A stretch of DNA of 64,000 nt, taken from NCBI GenBank assembly GCA_026770575.1, contig MU657265.1:82528-146527 (forward strand), read 5' to 3'. The stretch's first letter is position 1; every line of letters begins with the position of its first letter. The DNA comes from Pelagophyceae sp. CCMP2097. Its lineage: Eukaryota > Sar > Pelagophyceae. The notes under the pieces are model-generated. The model was not told the origin of the DNA. It was given only the letters and a program-made list of their open reading frames with translations, and did not search any database. Below are positions 1 through 13,300 of the stretch, in pieces. A program made the translations under genes and the position numbers.

Positions 1-95
1 TTAGTTAAATAATTTCAATTATTTACGTGGGCATTGCAATGGGATTTGGCTGTATCCTTCGGGTCCTCCGTGTGCCTCCGGCGCGCTCTTGTAAT
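1..95. repeat. Left arm of a perfect 95-bp inverted repeat
   Basis: These 95 bases are identical to the reverse complement of 21235-21329, with no mismatch that I can find. The arm touches the window edge, so the match may extend further left. It lies just upstream of VPS16. The other arm lies just upstream of a possible minus-strand small gene, so in both places it sits where a promoter or leader would be, in the same orientation relative to the gene. Confidence 0.93.
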
Positions 96-133
96 TAGGC
101 GATTACTTTCAGCGACAAGACAAAAACCCGAGC

Positions 134-187
134 CCATAAATAGTGCTTAGATAGTAGTAGGCTCTCGGCCCGCGGGGCCCTTGTGTC
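134..187 (+). promoter_or_regulatory. VPS16: VPS16 leader complementary to its own 3' end
   Basis: The stretch directly before the VPS16 start codon is the reverse complement, with a few mismatches and small indels, of about 18350-18408, which begins at the VPS16 stop codon. Shared cores include CCGAGAGCCT and TACTATCT when read on the 3' side. If both lie in the mature mRNA they could pair as a panhandle. The transcription start is not visible, so the extent of the 5' UTR is inferred. Confidence 0.55.
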
Positions 188-3100
188 ATGGACTGGCAGG
201 CGCTCGGCGACGTGCAGTACCGCAAGTGGCCCATGTACAAGGTGCGCCGATGGACGGGCGGATTTGTCCACGAGTCCCTCGCAAAGTGTCCCTCGCACCT
301 GTTCGGGCACCTTGCGTTTTAGCTGGCGTGGCGCGTGGCCGTGGGCGAGTCGCGCCTCTGCGGGGCGCCCTGCGGCGGACCCGTGGCCGTGCTCCCGCTG
401 ACGTTTGGCGAGGTGCGTGGATTGGTGGCGTCCCCCGACGCGCCTCGCATCCCTCAATGCCCCCGATGAGGGCACCCCTCGACATTCGCCTCGACTTTGG
501 CCTAGTTCGTTGCCTACTAGGACGCGTCGCTTGAGATTTTCAGCACTTCGGGAAACCGCATCGGTTGCGTCTCGAGCGCGGGGTGGGGTGCGGCGGTGGC
601 TGGGATGGGTTGGACGGATGGCGAACAACTCGCCGTCATTTTAGAAGACGGCACTCTGCTCTTGCACGATTCGGCCGGCAACTTGACGCAGTCCTTTGCT
701 TTGACGGCAGGAGCTGCCGTTGTGCGAGTCGTCGTCTGGGGCGCGGGCGTGGTGGTCTTGACGTCAAATTTCCAACTTTGGGCGTGCGACGACGTCGCCG
801 CGCCCGGCGCGCGCGTCTATGCGATGGCCTCGGGGCTCTCCAAGCTCCGCGGCTGTACCGCGATGGCGAGGGCTGCGTCCGTCGAGAGGCTGGAAGGAGG
901 CTGGAAAGAGGCTGGAAAGCGTTTTGGGGGGGGAAAGCGTCGGGGTGCTTTTTGGGGAAAGCGTCGAAAGTGCTTTGGAAAGACTGCCGCGCCGCAGCCA
1001 CCCGTCGCTTCCCACGCCGTATCGATACGTCTCGGAAACCGCCCGGCGGCGCCCCGTCGACGAGGGCCGCTCCCGACGTTGCCGCGACGGGCCTGTGGCG
1101 CAAAGGTCCCGGTGGCAAGAGTTCCCAATGACCCCGTGCCGAGGGCCCGTGACAAGGTGCCTTTGACGAGGTGCCTGTGACGAGGGCCCCGTGACAATGT
1201 CCTCGGGGAGGCCCTTTGAAGAGGTCCCTATCAGACGAGGTCCCTCTCTGGCGAGAGTTCCCGAGGTCCCCGTGGCAAGGGTCCGATACGACGTGGCAAA
1301 GGGGCTCTTTTTTGACCGTCGCCGTGACAAGCAAGCTCTGGCAAGGTCACCGATACAGTGCCCTGATACTCGAGGCCCTTTGAGACACGCTTCCCGGAAC
1401 GAGGGCTGACACGGTCCCTTTGAAGGTGCCCTGCGGCCTCGGTCCCCGTGGCACGGCCCTTGGGGAGGCCTTTTTGGCGAGGTCCTTCCCAGACGAGGCA
1501 GAGGGGCAAGTGCTTTCGACGTCCCGGGCCATTTACTGGTTTCCTGTTGCAAAAAGGGCCCGTGATACGGTCCTTGGCAAGGCCCTTTGAGATGTCGTTT
1601 CAACAGAGTCGAAACCGAAAATGAAAGAAATGAAAGAAAAAAAGAAGAAAAAAGCAAGCAAGCCCGTTTTAGGTGGTCCTCGAGCCGCGCTTCACCGCCT
1701 CCGGCGACGTCGAGGTCCTTTTGGCGACGTCGGACAAGACGGTTCTCGTCGCCGACGGGCGCGGCGTGGAAGACCAGCTGCTTCAGGAAAGACTGCCCGC
1801 GGCCATCACCGCAAGCGCCGCGTCCGGGGACGCTGGAAGACGCGAGTCTGGGGGACCTTGCCGAGAAGACGGAGCCTCCGGGACCTTGTCTCACAGGGAC
1901 CTTGCCTTGTTGACTCGCAAGGGGCCTCGTCACAGCTGTGCCAAGGGCCTCGCTACCCCCGTCGCAGGGCCTTTTCCAAGGTCCTTGTCACGGCAACGTG
2001 CCCAAGGGAACGTGCCCAAGGGAACGTGTCAATTGGACATTGAGACCGTGGCACGGTAGACTTGTGTCACGGTAAACTTGTGTCACGGTAAACTTGTCAC
2101 GGGGACCTTGTCTTGGGACCTTGCCACGGGACCTCGTGACGGGGACCTTGTCACCACGGGGACCTTGTCACTTTGACCGTGTCACGCAGGGTCCTCGTCG
2201 CGGGGACCGTGTCAACCGTCGCACGAGTGTCAACCGTCGCGCGGGGTTGTTGCCACGGGGTTGTTGCCACGGGGCCTCGTCACAAGAGTCACAGGGACCT
2301 GTGACAGGGTCCGACGCGGCCCCTTCCGACGGCCCTTCCGACGGCCCTTCCGACGGCAGAAGGGCGGTCCGGCGCAGAGCTGGCGCGGGGTGCGTGTTCG
2401 GGGTTTCGGAGCGGGCCGTTGGGCGTTGCCAAACGGACCATACCCCCAACTCCCCCGCTCGCAGGCCATGACCGTGGCGCCCAACGGCCGCTTTCTGGCC
2501 TGTTTTACCGCCAACGGCACTTTAAGTGTCATGTCCACGGCTTTTACGACCAAGGTATGTTCAAATCCTCCTTATTGAGATTTTTGAAATGTGATGTTTC
2601 AGGTGCTGGACTTTGACACGTCGACGACGGCAGAGCCGCTGCAGATGACGTGGTGCGGTATCGCGGCGTGGCGAGGGTGGGAATTCTTGGACGAGTCGGT
2701 TAGGTGCGGCGAGGATTCCGCCCCAAGCCGCGTCCAGACGCACAAATTTGGCGAGGGGCGCAAAAGCCGGGCCGCGCAACGAGGGCGCGAGCGTGTTGCG
2801 ATGGGGCGAGGGGCGCGATGCGACTGGGCGTGCGCGCGCCTCGGACGCAGCCACGGGAACACAAGAAAGGACTCTCCCGTTGGCATTTCCGCCGCGGCTT
2901 CTGGGCTGCTCCGGCGCCGACGACGGAGTCCCAAGCGGCGTTGCGGTGGTTGCGGTCGCAACTCTGTAAATGGCCGGAGCCGCCGCAACTCCGAGGGCCG
3001 GAGTCGGGGGCGCGGTCCGTCTGGAGCCCCTGCTTGGGCCCCTGCTTGGGCCCCGTGCACGGCCCCGACAAGTCCGCCGACGGCCCCGACAAGGTCCGAT

Positions 3101-4351
3101 ATGCCCTCTGGGCGGCGGGCGGGTAAGCTGAGCCTCGGGGTCCCATGCGGCCGACGGCGGTGCAACGGACGTTGAGCCTCTGTGGTGGCCTCGACGGCCC
3201 CCGAAAACGGCCCCTTTCCGACCCCTTTCCGACCCAAGAGTCTAGAGAGGGTCCCTTTTCGGCCCCTCGAGGTCCGACGGACGCTTCGACGGCCTCTTTG
3301 GCCCCGGAGACGGTCGAGACGCGGCTCCGAGACGCCCGGAGACGGTCCCTCGTTCACCGAGACGGCCCGAATCGACTCGTCTACGGACGGGCCGAATAGG
3401 GCCCTTGGACCCTTATTCGACTCGTCTACGGAGAGGGCCCCGGAGCAAGGCTCCGTGCGACCCCTCGCAAGGGCAGTCCGAGAAGGACCGGCCCTGTGCG
3501 GCCCCGCGTTCCGACGGCCTAGGAGACGGGCCAGCAAGGACGGCCCAGCGACGGTGTCGAATAAGGCGCTGGAGACAGTCCGCCGACGGACCCGGGGACG
3601 GTCCGTAGGCGACGTGCCTCGACGGGAACTTGAAGGGGCCTCGCACGGGCCTCGACCCGCACGGGCCTCGACCCGCACGGCCTCCGGAGAGACCGCCTGG
3701 GCAAAGACTTGGCCCGTCTGTCGGCGAGCGTAAAATCCAAAGGACCACGGGGCGCCGGTCCTGCGCTGTCGTCCAGAGCCTCGCACCATGCTCGCACGGT
3801 GCCTGCGCCGAGGCAGGAGCGCGGGGTTCCAACGAGAGCGTTTCACCGCGGAGCAAAGAGGGCTCTTCCGACGTGCAATACGACCGAGACTGCAAAACCG
3901 GCAAACCTTCAAATCCGCCGAACCTCGCCGAGCTCGGGCGGGCGGCGCGGCGGCAGTGCGGGCATATGATCGGCGGAGAAGCGGGTTGAGGGGCGTCCGC
4001 CCCACTCGTTGCGGGGTCGCGCAAGCGAACGAATGGTGCTTTGCGCACGAACCTATGTTGTTGCACCGCACCGCTTCAGGTCATCCTCCACTGGCGCCAC
4101 TTCCTCCTCATGGTGCGCCCCGCCGCAACCGAAGAGCGGGCTGGAAGAGGACTTTGGTCTCCTTTTTTTTTGTTTTTTCATTGTATTTTCATTTTATGTG
4201 CATTCCAAAATGTGCATTCCGAGAGAAGAGCCTCGAGGTCGGTCCCTACGGCCACTGGTTGAAATTCCCCTACGACGGCCCGGCGCACGTCGTCGCCGAA
4301 GCAGACTGCTGCCGGATTGTGACCAAGACGAGCTGCGAGGTGCTGCAGCGG
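188..4351 (+). CDS. VPS16: VPS16 exons 1-8: N-terminal beta-propeller part
   Basis: Exons 1-8 encode the Vps16_N-type propeller. Recognisable stretches are GAPCGGPVAVL in exon 2 (family AAPYGGPIAL), LEIFSTSGNRI then TDGEQLAVILEDGTLLLHD in exon 3, EVLLATSDKTVLVADGRG in exon 4, GRFLACFTANGTLSVM in exon 5 and EPLQMTWCG in exon 6. Exon 7 is a 33-nt microexon, VILHWRHFLLM, which joins VGPYGHWLKF in exon 8 to restore the family motif around LMVVGDAPES. Introns 1, 2, 5, 7 and 8 have clear GT donors and AG acceptors. Intron 4 starts with GCAAGC. I could not find a good GT donor for exon 3. Confidence 0.88.
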
Positions 4352-7300
4352 GTAAGCCTTTTTGCGGCAAGCGCGGGTTTTGAAGCCATGGTCGAGCGGG
4401 GCAATCTTCTCAGAAGCGTTTGCGCATCCCAAGCGGTCTGCTCCGCGCGGCCGCAGCGCGCGCGCTGCGGCGGGGAGCGCCCTTGCGAGGCCTCTTTTTC
4501 GCAACGTCGAAAGAGCCGTCGTCGATTTTCGGCACGGTGCATCATTTGACTAGGTCCCTGCCGCCATCGAGGTCATCCACCGCATCGGCTCCACCGACGC
4601 TTCGGCGATGCTCTACGACGCGTACGAGGCGTTTTCCTCGGGCGACAGCAAAGCCGACGCGAACATGCGATCGCTCGACTCGTGCCGAGCCGCGTCTTGC
4701 AAACAGAGGGCGCAAACGGCGATGGTGTCGAGTCGAGACTCATCCCATGCCAACCTCTTCAAGTGCGAGCCTTTTGCAAGTGCTTCACTTTTTGCAAGAC
4801 GCGGGAACCCCTCGTTTGAATGGGCCCTCTGCCGAGTCCCAAGACGGGCCCGACTCGAGTACCCAAAGGCCGAAAGGCGACTCGACTTTTGGCTCGATTG
4901 AGAGTCCCTTTGAAGTGTCGCTCAACCTCGGGCCCCTTCTAAGAAGGCTGCTCGAGGCGGTCCTCGGAGGAGGGTCCTTTTTCGGTCCCTTGGGGACCGG
5001 GCCCCTTTGGAGACCGGGTTTCCAACGCCTCGAGAGGTGGGCCCTCGAGACGGTTGTTGAGACGCATCTTTCACAAAGAGCGGCCCTTTTCGCAACCCTG
5101 CCGCCAAGGGCATTTTCTGGGCGTCCCAAAAGGCGCATCCCGAGGACGCGGTGCCATGTGGGTGCGGAGTCGGTCCTTGGAACGCGGTGGAGTTCGGGCC
5201 AGTGCAAGCGAGAATCGACGGCCCAGAGGGGACGACGTATCCCTCTGGTCGGGCCGCCTCAAGATTGGGGCGGTCATCTGTTTTTCCAGACACCGAAATC
5301 AATCCCACTGCCATGGCCTCCAGCCAATCCCTCTCAACGGTCCCTCTGCGCGGGCCCTCTGCAAGGTCTCGACGGTCCCATTGAAATCGTCCCTCTGGAC
5401 TTTCTCCTCGACGATCTCGCTGCAAGGTCCCTCTGTTGGAGCCCAGAGGGTCCAGGGCCTCTGTGCGGTCGACGTTTGCGGCAGAGGGGGGCCGATGCGC
5501 CCGTGTCTGCTCCTTTGGGAAGATGGAGGGCCCCTTGCCTCGAGGGATCCTTGGGAGCCCATGTCGATATTTCCCGACTCGAGGGCTCGGAATTTATGGG
5601 TCGAAAAGAGACGCGTCCCGGGAGACGGCGGCTCTTGGCCGATCCAACGGCCCCAAAGGCCGATGAGGGCGGGCCTCGAGCATGCACGAACCCGAGTCCC
5701 CTGTTGGGTCGATGGCAAAGTCCGTCGCAAAGTCAGACGCAAAGTCCGTCGCAAAGTCGACCCAAGTCGAAAAGGGCCCGCCCAGCAGCGATGCCCCTTG
5801 GTCTTGATGCAAAGTGCGAACGCCCCCGGGTTGCCGCCCATCGAGTCCGGAGCGAGCGGTCCCAAGCCGGGCTCTGATGCCCAAGGGAGTGGCAGTCGTG
5901 CTTTTTCAAAGGCCCTTTTTAAAAAGTCGTCGAACGAAAGGGGCTCCCTCGACTCTGAAGACGGCTCCAAAGGTCCGAATGAGAACGCACTGCCCCGAAC
6001 GCGCTGCGACGCACCTTTGGGCCCCAGCAAAACTGCATACCGAATGACTCCTTGCGACGGAACAAGGCGCCAAAGTACGGGCCCGTGCAAAAGATGCCTC
6101 GACCGCCTCTGATGAACTTGAGATTCAACTTTTGGCCCACGGGAGTGCACGCGGCGGCAAACGTCCGCGGGAGCCCCGCTTCCAGAGCTCTCGCCCCGCT
6201 TCCAGAGCTCTCCTCGCCGGTCCCGGCGGCGTCGGGGACGCCCGCCGGTCCGTCGCCGCGCGACGATGCGGCGCAAGCCCGGCGCCGATCATCGGTGGCG
6301 ACTCCGAGTCGTTCGAGTCGACCCCGGGAACCGCCCTTTTGGGTCGTGCGTCTGTGGTCTGTGGTCCCGAAAGATGCAGCCAGATGCGACTCACGGGGCG
6401 TCGTTGCGATTCGGCGGCGGGGCCGGATAGACGCAGGCCCGTGGATCCACGACGGGGCCACAAGAGCGGGTCAACGACGGGGCCCACAACCCAAAATCCC
6501 ACCCCGGCGCAATCTTCCCCGCTGCCCCGGGGAGCGCGCCCGCGCGAGGCCCATGGGCGCTGCGAGGGAAGCGAGAGGTCGGCAGACACTCCCAAGCCAG
6601 CACCGCCGGTCGCCTAGGCAGGAGCTCTTGCTCGGCGCGATGCTGACGGCGATATCTGCGGCGGCGGCGGAGCTGGATGCGGCGCAGCAGCAGAAGTATC
6701 TGCGCGTGGCGGCGTACGGCAAGTCGTTTTGCGAGGCGGGCACTTTCCCAGCAGACGACTTTGTCGCGGCGGCGCGCAAACTGCGGGTTCGTAGACAGCG
6801 CCCCTTGGGCACATCGCCACGCGCCCCGTAGGTCCTGAACACGCTGCGGCAAAGCGACCCGGTCACGACCCGGCGCCGACGGAGAGGCGCCTTTTTGACA
6901 CGCCGACCCTGCGGCGGCAGATGGGGTCTCTCCAGACCTCTGCGGGCCGTCTCGAGGCGAGGAGGCCTCAAGGACCAGACGTCCTCTCGAGACGGGCGAG
7001 TCTCCCCTCGGCATGGCTCCCGAATCGTCGCAATGCTCGTTGGAATGCGGGCAATGCTCGTTGGACATTGGGCTGCGTCTCTTCACCAGACGCCCGGAGA
7101 GATCTCGCCGAAAGAGACCGCAGGTCCCGATCGGCCATCGGCCCGGAGGGGCCTCCCTCGAGTCCTCTCCCTCGAAATAAATCGACTCTGGAGATGCCAT
7201 ACGTCTCTCTCGAGACGCGCGCGGGCTCTGTATCGAGACGCTTTCGAATGCCCGCGCCCTGCCGAGGCCGCGGGTCCGGTCAAAGGCCCGGGGTCGACAC

Positions 7301-10300
7301 GAGGTCGGCAGAGGCCCTGCATGAACGGCGCGGTCGCAAAAGACGGTCCGCGTCGTGCACCACGGGCCTCCCAGATTGCGCGGGCCTCTCTCGACCGTGG
7401 GCTGGGAGGGGCCGCGGGTTGAGGCCCGCGGGTCGAGGCCGCGGGTCGCCAGAGGATGGACTCTGGCTGAAGAAGTATGATTTTTGTCGACCGACTCCGG
7501 CTCTCTCGACTTTTGTCTCAAAGACCTTGCCTCAAAGACCGTGGGTCGATCAAAGACCGTGGGTCCCTCACAGACCGTGGGTCGATGCACCAGAGGCCTT
7601 TTCGAGACCGTTTTCGAGACGGCGATGGTATAAAAGTGGCCGCGGGGCATCCTTCAAGACCGATTTTTCGAGGCGATTCGACGGACAACGATGGCCGAAG
7701 ATCCACTGCGGGTCCGGAGAAGACGGCGGCTCGATGCTCGATGCACCAGAGCAAAAGACGCCTTTCAAAATCGCCCGTCTCGATTTTCGAAAAAAAGGCC
7801 CTTGACAACGGCCGCGGGTCGACAAGGGCTTTGAAAGAGGGCCCGAGAAGCAGCATGGTCCAAATGGCCCTCGAGACAACTCGCAACGCCGCGGGCCCAA
7901 ACCGAGGCACAAAGTTTGCTAACGAGGGCCCAACCCCTAGGCCATGTGCCTCACTTGCGCGCAGTTGGACGCCCTCCAACCGGCGACCATCATCGACCGT
8001 GCGCCTTTTCAGCCCAAACGTCTTTTTGGAACCGGTTTTTGAAAACCGTGCCTCGTCGCAACGTCGCTTCCAGGCCTCGTCTCCCGCGGCAAGCACGCCC
8101 TCGCTTTGAGCGTCGCGCACTACCTCGGCCACGCGACGGACCGCGTCGCGCTGCACTGGGCGTGCGCCAAGATCAAAAAGCTCTCGCCGACGTCCATGAC
8201 CGACGAGGTGCAAATGCTGCCGCGGCAAATGCCCCCGCACCCGCCGCCCAGGCGCTGCGAGACGCGCTCCGCGGCAAGCTCTCGGGGCACGACGTGCCCT
8301 ATTCGCAACTGGTGCGGTGCTTTCTTGCCTCGGCCCAAATTCCCTCAGCGCGCACGCCCCGTGGAACACGCGACCATACACCGCGACTTTGGCCACCCGG
8401 GCGGCGGCCGGGGCCAAAGCCTCTTGGAAATCGTCCCTTGAAACCGCGACGGCGCGGCCCAAAGAGACAAGGCGGGCGAGACGGGTTTGTGCGTTGCAGG
8501 CCGACCCCAAATTTTTGGCGTCGAGGCCCAACTCGAACCCGACCCTTCGAAGACGGGGTTGGTCGTCAAGACGAAAGTCCGAGGGAACAAATTGAAAACC
8601 CGAAAGAAACGTCCCTGCTCTGCCGCAGCCACCAGCTTCTCGACAGTCCAGGCCCCTGCAAGGCCTCTTTCGCGGCCACTCGCCCGGCCGAATGCACTTA
8701 CAAGGCCTCTTGGGCGGCCACTTACAAGGCCTCTTTCAAGGGCCCTTGAAGAGCCCTCCGGACGTGCCTCTGCAAGGCCTCTTGCCCCTGCGCGGTCGCT
8801 TGCCCGGCCTCTTTTGCGGCCACTTGCACGGCCACTGCGCGGTCGCTTGCAAGGCCTCTCTGAAGGGCCCTCCGGACGGGCCCCTGCATGGCCTCTTTCG
8901 CGGCCACTTGCCCGGCCGAATGCGCGGTCGCTTGCGAGGCCTTTTCAAGCCCCCCAAGCCCCCACGCAGCGTTCCTTGCAAGAGACCGGTCATCCGCAGC
9001 GACTCCGAGGGGCCGTCCAAGGGGACGTTGCAGAGGGGCCGCTGTCGAGGGGCGCCTCCCAGGCTCCCGGACGGGAGGCCGTGGTCTTTATTTCAACGCA
9101 ACTCGTTCGAATAAGCTGCGTTGGGACATTATTTTAGCGATCACACCGTCCTCTCCCAGCCGAGTGGCCGTTCAAGAGGCCGTCCTCGGGGCCGCCAATC
9201 AAAGCGACCGTCGCGTTCGGGCCCGTCTCCGGAACCGCCAAAGGAAGTGCCCAAAGGAAGTGCCCGAGGGACCGTCTCTCGAGGAGATGCCGCCGCACCG
9301 CGCCTTTGGCGTAAGTGTGATTTGGCGAACCGGCAGAAGTCGGAAGTAAACCCCGCAAGCCGCTAGGGAGCCGCACAATGCTTGGTTCGGAAGGAGGTAC
9401 TCGACGGGTTCGGAAGGAGGTACTCGACGGGTTCGGAAGGAGGTACTCGACGGGTTCGCCCTTCAACCCGCGGGTCGGGTTGACCGTGTTGTCTCGTTTT
9501 GGCATGAGGGTCTGGCCGTAAGCCCGAAGACTCGGGCGGGTATCTCGACAAAGGCCCTTTGTGCTTGGCGCACATTTGAGCCACCCGAAGACACCGTCGC
9601 CGCTCGATGTCCAAAGTCTCGAGGCTCTCGGAGAGGGCCCGTCGGAAGAGGGCCCCGGGAGCCTAGGCGCCGCCAAACTAGGCCTCAGCCGCCCATGCCG
9701 CCGGCCGGCGCCGCCTGGCGCAGCTGCTGCTGGAGTACGAGGGCGACGCGGCGGAACAGGTCAAGGTGCTGCTGGGCATGGAGGAGTCTTCAGAGCCGCG
9801 CCGGCACTTGGAAAAACCCGGGCTTCGGAGGCGGGTGGAGCTTTGGGGCGCGAGAGCAGACTAGGCGTGCCTCTCTCCAAAGGCCACAGGTCGCACTGAG
9901 ATGGATTCCCAATGAGATTCCAATGTGATCGACCCCGCGCAGATACGACGCCGCGCTGCACAAAGCGACGGCGGCGCTGGACGTGGACGTGATTTATCTC
10001 GTCCTGCTGTCTCTGGAGCGGGCCTCGTTTGCGGCGCCGGACGACTTTTTCAAAATTGTGGCGAGATACAAGGAACCCACCGCCCTCCTCGTCGCGTACT
10101 ACCGGCATCCAAGCCGCGTCATTGGAAAGGCGGCCTGGAGAAAGTCAATCGACGAGACGTCGGCGTCGAGGAGAGGCTTGGGTCCGACTCGGCCTCCCGG
10201 TCTAGGGAGCCGCCGGTCGATCACTCGCTCCAGAAGACGGCCTCCATGGGACTCGACGCCAATCGGGGTGTCATCCGGGCTCCCTCGGAGGCCGGCCTTG

Positions 10301-13300
10301 TTTGCCGATTCTCGGGGCGCCCGCTCGCACCTCGGCAGACTTTGTCTCTCTGGAACCCTGGAACCGCGCGCGCCGCAAAGATGCCGCGGCGACTTGATAG
10401 GGGCCGTGACCGGGTGGGCGCCTCTCTGGGCCTTCTTGAGACGTTTGGGGCCTCGCCAAGTGGTCTGGGCGCGGCGCCTTCTTGATGCCTCTCTTCAGAC
10501 CGTCCATCTTGGACGAGTCTCTCCTGGCCATGCCCCCGCCTTGGGCGCCCCAATGCCGTCTTGGGCGCGCTCTTCTGGCGGGGCTCTCCGAGCACCACCA
10601 CGACGTCTTCTCTTGATGGTCCTTCCTCGACCGAGTGGGCCTCGAGTCGCGCTGTCTGACCCTCCGGGCGAGGGAATATGGCCACCTCCATGGGCCATTT
10701 GAGACTCGCACCTTTGCGCGTGCGGCCAAAAGGCCTCATCGACGTTTCGTTTGGCGACGTTTCCAGACGGGATTCGGCGGCCCCGAGCATGGCGCTCCAT
10801 GGTCAATGTGGCCCCGTGGTTTGCGCTCTGGAAGCGATCCCGGCAGAGGCTCCCGTGAAAGACAGGCGAGGCGAGATGCGGCAGAGTCATACGGCACGGG
10901 AGCCATCGTATCGGTGGAAACCCGGTGCCTTTGGGGCACTCTGGGCGGAAAAGCACTCTGGGCGGAAAAGCGCCTCAAAAGTGCACCCGCGACCGAATGG
11001 CCTCTCTCCAATGGCACGCTCCCCCACAGGCAGCACGCTCGCCTGGACCGCGGCGGCGCGGTGCACCTGCACAATTTGTTGGTCGCCGTCGGGTCGCACG
11101 CCCCGGGAGTGAAGACAACGACGCAGCCGACGGCGCAGGCGCTCGTGCGGGGGCGGCGTCGGATGGCAAATTGATAGGGCCGGGGACGGCCCCGGTCGGG
11201 ATGCCGGGAGGAGCTGAAAGGGAGATGCCCTTTTGAAAGAGGGCCCCGTTGAACGTCCGTCGACGGCGCCCTGATGGGGCATCTCGACGGTCCGGAGGAC
11301 GGCCCGGAGGGCGCCCAAGGTTGCGGCCTCTATACGGTCCGTTGGCGGCCTCTATACGGTCCGTTGGCGGCCTCTCTACGGTCCGTTGACGGCCTCTCTA
11401 CGGTCCGTTGGCGGCCTCTCTACGGCCCGTTGGCGGCCTCTCTACGGTCCGTTGGCGGCCTCTCTACGGCCCGTTGGCGGCCCTTGCTCGGCTCTCTGCG
11501 GTCCGTCTGCTGGATCTTTGGGTCAGACCCCTGGGCGGTCAGTCGACGGCGTAGAACCCTTTATTCGAAAGAGACATCCTTTTGAGGGCCCAGTAGGGAC
11601 CCCCATAGTACTCTTGAAGAATTGAAGACGGCTCCAAAGGTCGGGGGCCCTCTTCCGTCTCTTCGACGGTCCTGCGACGGCAATTCGCCCTCGGTGCGCC
11701 CGGAGATGCGGCGAGGCAAGGCCCGGGGGAATCTTTCCGCTCGTATTTAAAAAAAAAAAAATCTGGGGGCACGCAGGGGGCCTAGGACGAAGGCCCTTGG
11801 GAAGTCTGCCAAAAATGCCCGACGCACGGTCCTCCGCCGACAGTCCTCCAACGTTTGAAGAGTCGGGAACAGGCCTCGGGGCGGCCGGCGGTCCTGCGAG
11901 GACGGACTTTGACGGACCCCAGCGGTCTGTATCGACCCTTGTGCGGTCCGAGGCGGAGACGGCCCCGGAGGCGGTCGAAAGACGCCCCTCTCGCCCGACC
12001 CTCGAGACTTGAACGCCTCTCTCGCGAGTCCATTCGAGGGTCCGTGGAGACGGCCCGTATCCTCGCCGGAGGCTGACGCGATTGCCTTTATGGTCGGTCC
12101 GGCGGGGTCCGCCCCGAGTCGCTCCGACGCATGCTCGCGAGGGCCCCGTATACGGCCCTTTTGAGCCCACAGTCTTGGATTCGGGGGCCCCTCGAGGGCC
12201 TTGGAGACGGTCCGTTGACGGCCCTCTGTGCATCCCATTCCGACTGGTGGCCGTCGGAGTTCCCTCAACGTCCCATGTACGGGGTGCGGACCCACGCAGG
12301 GTCCTCGGACGGCCTCGAAGATGGTCCCTTCTTACAGGCCCCCTTTAGACGTTCGCGGCGACGGCCCCTTTGCGGCCGGAGACGGGTCTGCTTTGGAGGC
12401 TGCGCGAATGGCGCAAGTATGGGGGCGCTCTAAAACAGCCCCCATCCGACGGGGCCCTTTTGAGGGCCCGGAGGCGGTCCGGAGGACGGTCCGGAAGACG
12501 ATTCAACGGACCTTTTGACGGCCCCGCGCGGCCCCGCGGTCCAACTTTGGAAGCGGCCTCTTTGTGGGGCGAGGTGCGCGGCGGGAGCGAGGGTCCCCAG
12601 AATCGGCCCAGAATCGGCCCAGAATCGGCCCAGAATCGGCCCAGAATCGGCCCAGAATCGGCCCAGAATCGGTCCGAAGATGGAGGGTCCGGAGACGGCC
12701 CCGACGACGCGACGCAGAGTCCCCGAGAACGCCCGGAGAGAGGGCGAGTTTTGGGCGGTCCCGCGCGGCGCTTGTCCCTCGAGGGCCACGGCCTTGCCAC
12801 GGCCCCGTACGAATTGCGCCACGAGGGCGTCAGCGCCACTGCGGCTGCCCTGGTGGCGTCTCCGGCGTTGGTGTTGAGACCGCTGCGGCATCGCCGGGCC
12901 CCGATTCGCCACGGCGCACAAGGGCGCCGTTTGACACATATTGTATGAGCCGCCCCGCCAGCGACCTTGGCACCCCGCTAGGTCGACGCTGGCCACGTGG
13001 CCGTGCGCGAGGCGTACCGCGCCGCGGCCATGGACCGTCGCACGGCGAAACTTCGAGAAGCGGCGGCGCTCTTCGGGCAAACCAAGGACGCGGCGCTCGA
13101 GTCCGTCTTCATCGCTGCGAGAATGAGAGGACCACCTTGTTTCTAGGCACCGCGCGGCCGAGGAGCAGCTCGATTTGCTGCGGATCCAGGTGCGGGTTTG
13201 CGCGTTTTCCGCCCCATCAAATGCCGCACGCGAGGTCGAGCTGGAGCGCAACTTTGGCGTGCGTTGTTTCGTCGACATGTCCACGGCGGAGACGGTGTAC

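Larger units (their letters stand above)
11109..12981 (+). other. VPS16 intron 17 with two minisatellites
   Basis: The donor is GTGAAG and the acceptor CCGCTAG. It contains a 22-nt minisatellite at 11325-11478, a poly-A/T run near 11748-11760 and a 12-nt minisatellite at 12596-12672. The open frames across it come from the low stop density of GC-rich repeats. Confidence 0.65.

Noticed and set aside
2599..4071. A 490-aa minus-strand open frame inside VPS16
   Set aside because: Its composition is Arg/Pro/Gly shadow coding of GC-rich repeats, and it overlaps VPS16 intron 6.
8300..8531. Minus-strand helix-like frame (GRAVAVSRDDFQEALAPAAA)
   Set aside because: It looks protein-like but lies in a VPS16 intron, opposite in sense, with no splice partner or domain.
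12596..12672. CRISPR-like array or other regular repeat system
   Set aside because: Head-to-tail minisatellites without spacers in a eukaryotic intron; no cas genes.
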